NCBI GenBank assembly: GCA_934193515.1
Contig: CAKPVJ010000037.1
Span: 1 to 20,873 of the forward strand
DNA from: an uncultured Megasphaera sp.
GTDB lineage: Bacteria; Bacillota; Negativicutes; Veillonellales; Megasphaeraceae
Length of the DNA stretch: 20,873 nt
Reading direction: 5' to 3'
The translations under genes were made by a program, and so were the position numbers. Below, one piece after another: positions 15,590 to 20,873 of the stretch. A model generated the notes under the pieces. It ran no database searches. It was given only the letters and a program-made list of their open reading frames with translations, and was not told the origin of the DNA. Positions within the stretch are counted from its first letter, which is position 1. Each line of letters begins with the position of its first letter.

Positions 15590-15615
15590 CCAAAGCATAT
15601 TTCATGTGATAACAT
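15587..15615 (+). promoter_or_regulatory. Promoter of the leu operon
   Basis: TTGCCA at 15587-15592, a 17-nt spacer and TAACAT at 15610-15615, with a TG pair at 15607-15608 forming an extended -10. Transcription would begin near 15622, giving a leader of about 340 nt that contains the T-box. Confidence 0.65.
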
Positions 15616-15621
15616 ACGTAT

Positions 15622-15902
15622 CAACAAGTCAAAATAAAAATGCGTTGAAGAGAATTAGTACGTTTCTGAAAATTTACAGAGAGCTGCTGGCAGGTGGAAA
15701 GCAGCAATGGAAAGGAACTGAACTCGTCTCTAAGCAGCTCGCTGAAATACAGAGTAGGTGGAGCCGGGGCCTGGCCGTTAATAAACAGGAGGGTATCGAC
15801 AGCATGTCCGTACCTATAGAGTGCATACATTGAGTATGAATTAGAGTGGTAACGCGTAAGTATAATCTTTCGTCTCTTGCAGGAGGCGAAAGATTTTTTT
15901 AT
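15622..15902 (+). ncRNA. T-box leader, leucine (CUC specifier)
   Basis: This is a tRNA-sensing leader upstream of leuA. Stem I begins near 15648, where GAAGAGA can pair with the TCTCTAAG after the specifier, and it carries the usual AGTA and G-rich blocks. The specifier loop GAACTC places CTC (Leu) at 15723-15725. The T-box itself is AGAG TGGTAAC GCG at 15843-15856: helix AGAG pairs with CTCT (15874-15877), GCG pairs with CGT (15871-15873), and the 7-nt bulge TGGTAAC presents UGGU to an ACCA tRNA end, as expected for tRNA-Leu with discriminator A. The competing terminator is at 15864-15902. Uncharged tRNA-Leu should allow readthrough into leuACDB. The bulge differs from the usual TGGNACC at one position. 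Confidence 0.92.
15864..15902 (+). terminator. T-box-controlled terminator before leuA
   Basis: AATCTTTCG pairs with CGAAAGATT, extended inward by a G-T pair and CTC/GAG, followed by seven or more T. The 5' arm is shared with the antiterminator at 15843-15877, so the two structures exclude each other. Confidence 0.9.
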
Positions 15903-15960
15903 TTTGATTGTGTAATTAATTTATTTCAAATTTATTCCATAATCATAGGAGAGATGTAGT

Positions 15961-17703
15961 ATGAAACATGTAGAACATTATAAAAAAGGTTATTTTATGC
16001 CCCCTGTTGTCGATATGTCTTGGGCCCAAAAAGAATATCCGGACAAAGCCCCTGTATGGTGCAGCGTTGATTTGCGTGACGGCAATCAGGCACTCATTAT
16101 TCCTATGAGCTTGGAAGAAAAGATTGAATTCTATAAAGCAATTGTCGAAATGGGCTTCAAAGAAATCGAAGTAGGGTTTCCGGCAGCGTCAGAAACAGAA
16201 TATGAATTTCTGCGGTATTTAGTAGATCACGACATGATTCCTGATGATGTCACTGTACAGGTATTGACGCAGGCGCGTGAACACATTATCCGCAAGACCT
16301 TTGAAGCATTAAAAGGCGTCAAAAACGCGATTGTTCATGTGTATAATTCGACGTCGTTTGCCCAGCGGCAGCAGGTATTTCGTAAATCCAAAGCGGAAAT
16401 CAAGGAAATTGCCGTGGAAGGCGCTAAATTGTTACAGCGCCTGACCGATGAAGCTGGTGCCAATTACCGTTTTGAATATTCGCCGGAAAGCTTTACCGGC
16501 ACAGAACCGGAATACGCGTTGGAAGTCTGCAATGCCGTATTGGATGTATGGAAACCGACAGCCGACAGAAAAGCCATTATCAACCTGCCGTCAACGGTGC
16601 AGATGTCCATGCCGCATGTATTTGCTTCTCAGATTGCCTATATGTCACAGCATTTGAAATATCGTGACAATGTAGTATTGTCCGTTCATCCGCATAACGA
16701 CCGCGGCACAGGTGTAGCCGATGCAGAAATGGCCATGCTGGCCGGTGCGGACCGTGTAGAAGGAACGTTGTTTGGCAATGGAGAACGGACAGGCAATGCC
16801 GACATTGTTACGATTGGCATGAATATGTTTGCACTGGGCGTTGACCCGCAGCTGGATTTCTCCAATATGCCTAAATTAGTGGAAATATACGAACGAGTGA
16901 CGCGCATGCATGTACATGCCCGCCAGCCCTATGCAGGCCAGCTGGTATTTGCCGCATTTTCCGGTTCTCATCAAGATGCGATTGCCAAAGGCATGCATTT
17001 CCGCGAAGAAAACAACGAACAGTATTGGACGTGCCCGTACTTATATATCGATCCGCATGATGTGGGACGTACGTACGATTCGGACGTTATCCGCATCAAC
17101 AGCCAGTCCGGCAAAGGCGGCGTAGGCTTCATCATGGAACAAAACTACGGCATCGACATGCCGAAGAAAATGCGCGAAGATTTCAGCTACTTTGTCAAAG
17201 AAGTGTCGGATCATCAGCATCAGGAACTCAAGCCGGCTGAAATTTACAATGTATTTGAATCCAATTATTTGAATACCGATGCGCCGTTAAAAATCGAAAA
17301 CTTCTCCCTGCAGAAGAAAAACGGCAAATGGTCCGGTAAGATTTTGTTGAAAGCCAATGAAGAAGAAGTGGTCTTGGAAGGCACGGGCAACGGCCAGCTC
17401 AATGCGGTCAGCAATGCCATTTGCAAGGCATACGGCATTGAAATTGAAAATTTGGCATACAGCGAACATGATTTGGACCGGGCCGACAGCTCCCGCGGTA
17501 TTGCATACTTTGGCTTGACCGATAAAGAAGGACATACGACGTGGGGCGCTGGTGTCGATACCGATACGATTACAGCTTCTATCCTGGCATTTGTAACGGC
17601 TATCAACCGGATGGACGGCATCAAACAGCGAGTTACATTCCGGGCATTGAAATCCAATCCGGAAGAAATCGGCGAATTTAAAGCTTCTGTAGGACAGCAC
17701 TAA
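15961..17703 (+). CDS. leuA: 2-isopropylmalate synthase (yeast-type, long form)
   Basis: LeuA condenses acetyl-CoA with 2-ketoisovalerate to give 2-isopropylmalate, the first step of leucine synthesis. The 580-residue protein has the DRE-TIM barrel start WCSVDLRDGNQAL (33-45, Asp40 metal ligand), the HPHNDRGTG metal site (His243, His245) and GNGERTGNAD (272-281). A C-terminal LeuA allosteric domain (about 430-580) would bind leucine for feedback inhibition. The length and the MPPVVDMSWAQKEYPDKAP-like N-terminus are those of the yeast/actinobacterial-type enzyme rather than the shorter E. coli type. GGAGAG precedes the ATG. The gene sits directly behind the leucine T-box, so supply is controlled at both enzyme and transcript level. 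Confidence 0.96.
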   Translation: MKHVEHYKKGYFMPPVVDMSWAQKEYPDKAPVWCSVDLRDGNQALIIPMSLEEKIEFYKAIVEMGFKEIEVGFPAASETEYEFLRYLVDHDMIPDDVTVQVLTQAREHIIRKTFEALKGVKNAIVHVYNSTSFAQRQQVFRKSKAEIKEIAVEGAKLLQRLTDEAGANYRFEYSPESFTGTEPEYALEVCNAVLDVWKPTADRKAIINLPSTVQMSMPHVFASQIAYMSQHLKYRDNVVLSVHPHNDRGTGVADAEMAMLAGADRVEGTLFGNGERTGNADIVTIGMNMFALGVDPQLDFSNMPKLVEIYERVTRMHVHARQPYAGQLVFAAFSGSHQDAIAKGMHFREENNEQYWTCPYLYIDPHDVGRTYDSDVIRINSQSGKGGVGFIMEQNYGIDMPKKMREDFSYFVKEVSDHQHQELKPAEIYNVFESNYLNTDAPLKIENFSLQKKNGKWSGKILLKANEEEVVLEGTGNGQLNAVSNAICKAYGIEIENLAYSEHDLDRADSSRGIAYFGLTDKEGHTTWGAGVDTDTITASILAFVTAINRMDGIKQRVTFRALKSNPEEIGEFKASVGQH

Positions 17704-17722
17704 GTTTTCTATAGTAAAAAAT

Positions 17723-17736
17723 AGTATTATAATACT
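17723..17736. promoter_or_regulatory. Perfect 14-bp palindrome containing TATAAT between leuA and leuC
   Basis: AGTATTATAATACT reads the same on both strands and contains TATAAT at 17728-17733. It may be an internal promoter -10 with a symmetric operator, or a small hairpin affecting relative leuA and leuCDB levels. The TTTTCT at the -35 spacing is a poor match, and there is no T-run. Confidence 0.3.
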
Positions 17737-17785
17737 GTCTTGTAGTAATTACAGGACAAGTTCAGCATATGGAGGAATACACAAT

Positions 17786-19045
17786 ATGGGAATGACAATG
17801 ACACAAAAAATTCTGGCTAAACATGCCGGAGTCCCTGCCGTCAAAGCAGGGGATTTGATTACCTGCAAAGTAGACAGAGTATTGGCTAATGATATTACGG
17901 CTCCGCCGGCGATTAAAGAGTTTGAAAAAATTGGCAAGCCTGTATTTGATAAGAATAAGATTGCGTTGATTCCCGACCATTTTACACCGAACAAGGACAT
18001 CAAATCGGCAGGATTAGCCAAAATCGTTCGTGATTTTGCTAAAAAACACGCGATCAAATTTTATTATGAAGTAGGCCGTGTTGGCATTGAACATGTTCTG
18101 CTGCCGGAACAAGGTATCGTCGCTCCGGGCATGCTGACGATTGGTGCTGATTCCCATACGTGTACATACGGCGCATTGGGCGGCTTTTCGACAGGCGTTG
18201 GCTCAACGGATTTGGGCGTTGCCATGGCGACGGGAGAAGTTTGGCTGAAAGTACCGGAAGCCATCAATGTACATTTGACAGGCAGCAAGCCCGATGACAT
18301 TACCGGAAAGGACGTCATGCTGACCTTGATTGGCATGATTGGCGTCGACGGCGCATTGTACAAATCATTGGAATTTACTGGTGAAGGCGTACAGGCATTG
18401 GATATGACGGACCGCTTTACGATTGCCAACATGGCTATTGAAGCCGGGGCTAAAAACGGCATTTTCCCTGTAGACGACCAGACGATTGCCTATGAAAAAG
18501 GCCGTGTAACGGAAGACTATGATATCGTAACAGCAGACGACGATGCTGTATACTGCCGTACGGTTGAAATTAATTTGTCAGATTTAAAACCTGTCGTTGC
18601 CTTTCCGCATTTACCGGAAAATACGAAGGTTATCGGCACGTTTGGCGATATAGCGATTAACCAGGTTGTCATCGGCTCCTGTACGAATGGCCGTTTAGAA
18701 GATTTGCAGATTGCCGCGAAAATTTTTGCAGGACATACAGTACATCCCAATGTACGCTGCATCGTCATTCCTGGCAGCCAGCAAGTATATATGGAAGCGA
18801 TGAAAGCTGGGTATATTGAAACGTTTATTCAGGCGGGCTGTGCTGTATCTACCCCGACTTGCGGTCCCTGCCTGGGCGGCTATATGGGTATTATGACTGC
18901 CGGTGAAAAATGCGTGTCAACAACGAATCGCAACTTCCGCGGCCGTATGGGACATGTAGACAGTGAAGTATATTTGGCCGGTCCGCAGGTAGCGGCTGCC
19001 AGTGCTGTTCTCGGCAAGATTGCAGCACCAAAGGAGGTACACTAA
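17786..19045 (+). CDS. leuC: 3-isopropylmalate dehydratase large subunit
   Basis: Together with LeuD this aconitase-family enzyme isomerises 2-isopropylmalate to 3-isopropylmalate. The 419 residues match the shorter archaeal/Firmicutes-type (homoaconitase-like) LeuC. The three [4Fe-4S] ligands are visible: Cys299 in IGSCTNGR, and Cys359 and Cys362 in PTCGPCLGGYMG. The substrate-side motifs ADSHTCTYGALG (121-132) and GVGSTDLGVAMATGE (137-151) are also present. The start at 17786 is favoured by GGAGGA 9 nt upstream; ATG 17792 is a less likely alternative. The 82-nt gap after leuA is the only sizeable spacer in the operon. leuD follows with 1 nt between stop and start. Confidence 0.97.
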   Translation: MGMTMTQKILAKHAGVPAVKAGDLITCKVDRVLANDITAPPAIKEFEKIGKPVFDKNKIALIPDHFTPNKDIKSAGLAKIVRDFAKKHAIKFYYEVGRVGIEHVLLPEQGIVAPGMLTIGADSHTCTYGALGGFSTGVGSTDLGVAMATGEVWLKVPEAINVHLTGSKPDDITGKDVMLTLIGMIGVDGALYKSLEFTGEGVQALDMTDRFTIANMAIEAGAKNGIFPVDDQTIAYEKGRVTEDYDIVTADDDAVYCRTVEINLSDLKPVVAFPHLPENTKVIGTFGDIAINQVVIGSCTNGRLEDLQIAAKIFAGHTVHPNVRCIVIPGSQQVYMEAMKAGYIETFIQAGCAVSTPTCGPCLGGYMGIMTAGEKCVSTTNRNFRGRMGHVDSEVYLAGPQVAAASAVLGKIAAPKEVH

Positions 19046-19046
19046 G

Positions 19047-19535
19047 ATGAGTTTAGAAGGAAAAGTATGGCGCTACGGCGATAACATAGATACAGATGTA
19101 ATTATTCCGGCACGGTATTTAAACAGTTTTGATCCTAAAGAATTGGCATCTCACTGCATGGTAGATATTGATGAATCGTTTGCACCGAATGTCAAGACAG
19201 GAGATATCATGGTTGGCGGCCATAATTTTGGCTGTGGTTCGTCCCGCGAACATGCGCCGATTGCTATCAAAGCATCCGGCATTTCCGTCATTATTGCAGC
19301 CAGCTTTGCCCGTATTTTTTACCGCAATGCCATTAATGTAGGCTTACCGGTATTGGAAATTGGCGATGACGTCGAAAAAATTAAAGCCGGCGATATCGTA
19401 TCCGTCGATTTATCGACAGGAAAAATCATCGATAAAACCACAGGCGATACCTTTCAGGCACCGCCGCTGCCGGGCTTTATTCAGGATATTGCTAAAGCAG
19501 GCGGCTTAATCAACTATGTAAAGGAGTATAAATAA
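19047..19535 (+). CDS. leuD: 3-isopropylmalate dehydratase small subunit
   Basis: LeuD forms the swivelling domain of the isopropylmalate isomerase and completes the active site of LeuC. It has 162 residues, usual for the stand-alone small subunit. It begins with GKVWRYGDNIDTDVIIPARYL and carries the substrate-binding loop NFGCGSSREHAP (60-71). The frame is open further upstream, but the conserved N-terminus and an AAGGAGG at 19031-19037, ten bases before the ATG, fix the start at 19047. It ends 2 nt before leuB. Confidence 0.97.
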   Translation: MSLEGKVWRYGDNIDTDVIIPARYLNSFDPKELASHCMVDIDESFAPNVKTGDIMVGGHNFGCGSSREHAPIAIKASGISVIIAASFARIFYRNAINVGLPVLEIGDDVEKIKAGDIVSVDLSTGKIIDKTTGDTFQAPPLPGFIQDIAKAGGLINYVKEYK

Positions 19536-19537
19536 GA

Positions 19538-20608
19538 ATGGCTAAACATATTGTAGTAATTCCCGGTGATGGAATTGGCAAAGAAATTACAGATGCAGCA
19601 GTCAAAGTACTGCAAAAAATAGATGATGTATATCATATCGGCTTGACGTTTGAAACGAAAGATGCCGGCGGCACGGCCTATGACAAATACGGCGTACCTT
19701 TGACGGCAGATACGATTGAAGCAGCTAAAAAAGCAGACGCCATTCTGTTTGGGGCTGTTGGCGGTGATAAATGGGACCACGTCGAACCTACACTGCGTCC
19801 GGAACAAGCTGTTTTGGGACTGCGCAAGGCATTGGGACTGTATGTCAATCTGCGTCCTGTCAAAGTACCGGAAGTATTGGCAGAATATTCGCCGCTTAAA
19901 CCGGAAATCGTTACAGGAACGGATGTCCTCATCGTGCGTGAACTTGTCGGCGGCATTTATTTTGGCGACCGCTGCGAATCTGAAATGCATAACGGCGTAG
20001 AACGGGCTTGGGATTTGGAAAACTATAGCGTACCGGAAGTACAGCGTATTACCAAGTTTGCCATGACGGCTGCGCAGAAACGCCGTCATAAAGTTACATC
20101 GGTAGATAAAGCAAATGTCTTGGCAACGTCTCGCTTGTGGCGGCGTACTGTCATCGATACAGCAAAAGACTATCCGGATGTATCACTGAATCATTTTTAT
20201 GTAGATAACTGTGCCATGCAGTTGGCATTGAATCCGAAACAGTTTGACGTCATCGTAACGGGCAATCTGTTCGGCGATATTTTAAGTGACGAAGCAGCCG
20301 TTCTCGGCGGTTCTATCGGCATGATGCCGTCTGCATCCATTGGTGAACTGACCAGCTTGTATGAACCAATTCACGGTTCGGCTCCGGATATTGCCGGTAA
20401 GGGTATTGCCAATCCATGTGCCACGATTCTCTCAGCAGCTATGCTTCTGCGGTATTCGCTTAACGAAGACGCTGCAGCAGACAGCATTGAAAAAGCTGTC
20501 GATCAGGCATTGGCTGCTGGCTGGCGTACACCAGATTTATATAAAGAAGGATTTAAAAAAGCCGATACAACGACAATGACAGACGTCGTTTTAAGCTATA
20601 TCCAATAA
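19538..20608 (+). CDS. leuB: 3-isopropylmalate dehydrogenase
   Basis: LeuB oxidises 3-isopropylmalate with NAD+ to 2-ketoisocaproate after decarboxylation. The 356-residue protein has the family N-terminus HIVVIPGDGIGKEI, the NAD/substrate segment GAVGGDKWD, VRELVGGIYFG, the catalytic-lysine region VTSVDKANVL, YVDNCAMQL, and the metal-binding GNLFGDILSDEAAVLGGSIG followed by the adenine-site EPIHGSAPDIAGKG. Its Shine-Dalgarno (AAAGGAG) lies in the end of leuD. It is the last gene of the leu operon and is followed by a strong terminator. Confidence 0.97.
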   Translation: MAKHIVVIPGDGIGKEITDAAVKVLQKIDDVYHIGLTFETKDAGGTAYDKYGVPLTADTIEAAKKADAILFGAVGGDKWDHVEPTLRPEQAVLGLRKALGLYVNLRPVKVPEVLAEYSPLKPEIVTGTDVLIVRELVGGIYFGDRCESEMHNGVERAWDLENYSVPEVQRITKFAMTAAQKRRHKVTSVDKANVLATSRLWRRTVIDTAKDYPDVSLNHFYVDNCAMQLALNPKQFDVIVTGNLFGDILSDEAAVLGGSIGMMPSASIGELTSLYEPIHGSAPDIAGKGIANPCATILSAAMLLRYSLNEDAAADSIEKAVDQALAAGWRTPDLYKEGFKKADTTTMTDVVLSYIQ

Positions 20609-20670
20609 GATACGATAATTTCAGAAAACGGGATTGTCACATAACGTGTTTCAGTATTATGCTGCGACGA

Positions 20671-20694
20671 ACTATGCACATAAAACTGCATAGT
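20671..20694 (+). promoter_or_regulatory. Hairpin just before the leu terminator
   Basis: ACTATGCA (20671-20678) pairs perfectly with TGCATAGT (20687-20694) across an 8-nt loop and abuts the terminator stem that starts at 20695. It may protect the 3' end of the mRNA. Confidence 0.5.
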
Positions 20695-20749
20695 AACGGG
20701 ACTGCAACAAAAGGAGATAAAAATCTCATTTGTGCAGTCCCGTTTTTTT
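20695..20749 (+). terminator. Intrinsic terminator of the leu operon
   Basis: A long stem: AACGGGACTGCA (20695-20706) pairs with TGCAGTCCCGTT (20733-20744), and an inner helix GAGAT/ATCTC lies within. Seven T follow the stem (20743-20749). This is a strong end to leuACDB transcription. Confidence 0.92.
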
Positions 20750-20768
20750 GTGTGATAGATCTCCATTT

Positions 20769-20797
20769 TTGACAAATAGTATCTCATGTTTTAGGAT
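20769..20797 (+). promoter_or_regulatory. Rightward promoter abutting the right inverted-repeat arm
   Basis: A consensus TTGACA at 20769-20774, a 17-nt spacer and TAGGAT at 20792-20797 are directly followed by the repeat arm at 20798. Transcription would start inside the repeat and run out of the window, so the repeat arm would be the 5' leader of an unseen gene. Confidence 0.5.
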
Positions 20798-20873
20798 GTT
20801 AGTGTAAAATAATTGTGGGAAAACTTTATTAGGCTAAAAAGAGGAACATATAAAAAAAGAAGGAACTTCTTTG
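20798..20873. repeat. Right arm of perfect 76-bp terminal inverted repeat
   Basis: Exact reverse complement of 2-77; the base before it (20797) no longer matches its partner. Read left to right it contains TGTAAAAT, a purine-rich stretch (AAAAAGAGGAAC) and a terminal hairpin with stem AAAGAAG/CTTCTTT. The arms end within one base of both window ends, so the repeat could continue or change outside. Confidence 0.95.

Noticed and set aside
15582..15833. Small + strand open frame (83 codons) in front of leuA
   Set aside because: It covers the promoter, stem I and specifier of the leucine T-box leader, has no good ribosome binding site, and the RNA structure explains the sequence.
19002..19046. 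15-codon upstream extension of leuD overlapping leuC
   Set aside because: The conserved LeuD N-terminus and the AAGGAGG spacing place the start at 19047.
1..20873. CRISPR array, tRNA, rRNA, insertion sequence, phage or defence system
   Set aside because: No regularly spaced direct repeats, no tRNA-like cloverleaf or rRNA core, and no transposase, integrase or defence-type motifs were seen in any strong reading frame.

Overview
The window reads as a chromosomal segment of an anaerobic, low- to mid-GC Firmicutes-type bacterium. The best guess is a member of the Negativicutes (Megasphaera/Veillonella-like). This is inferred from the Gram-positive-style AAGGAGG ribosome binding sites, a leucine T-box leader, a mltG-trmR-trhP cluster like that of Bacillus, a GlgC/GlgD two-subunit pyrophosphorylase, and a debranching/glucanotransferase fusion of the kind I recall from that class. 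No rRNA or marker gene is present to confirm it. All convincing genes are on the + strand.

Layout: (1) Positions 1-259 hold one arm of a perfect 76-bp inverted repeat, a diverged third copy of the same repeat, and a near-consensus promoter. (2) Positions 260-3427 are a tightly overlapping operon: mltG (peptidoglycan terminating transglycosylase), trmR (tRNA 5-hydroxyuridine methyltransferase), trhP (U32-family tRNA U34 hydroxylation protein) and a small DUF4911-like protein, closed by a strong terminator. (3) Positions 3428-12056 are a glycogen operon: a 320-nt leader with a long stem next to the Shine-Dalgarno, then glgC, glgD, glgP, glgB and glgA, then a hairpin. (4) Positions 12073-15453 encode a 1126-residue two-enzyme protein, a GH13 neopullulanase-like glycosidase fused to a GH77 4-alpha-glucanotransferase. 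(5) Positions 15454-20750 are a leucine operon: promoter, T-box with a CUC specifier, leuA (yeast-type), leuC, leuD, leuB and a strong terminator. (6) Positions 20751-20873 hold a rightward promoter firing directly into the other arm of the 76-bp inverted repeat.

How the genes work together: GlgC/GlgD make ADP-glucose, GlgA polymerises it, GlgB branches the chain, GlgP phosphorolyses it, and the GH13-GH77 fusion can handle limit-dextrin branches and maltooligosaccharides. This is a complete glycogen cycle in about 12 kb. LeuA, LeuC/LeuD and LeuB convert 2-ketoisovalerate to 2-ketoisocaproate, with expression apparently controlled by uncharged tRNA-Leu through the T-box. TrhP and TrmR act in sequence on uridine 34 of tRNA.

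Most of the window is well-understood core metabolism. The less ordinary signals are the perfect inverted repeat bounding the whole 20.8-kb segment plus its degenerate relative, the lysine-rich AT-hook-like tail on GlgB, the GH13-GH77 fusion, the glgC leader stem, and the promoter lying inside the apparent 5' part of the mltG reading frame. I found no CRISPR array, transposase, integrase, tRNA or rRNA gene, and no convincing new defence or mobile system.
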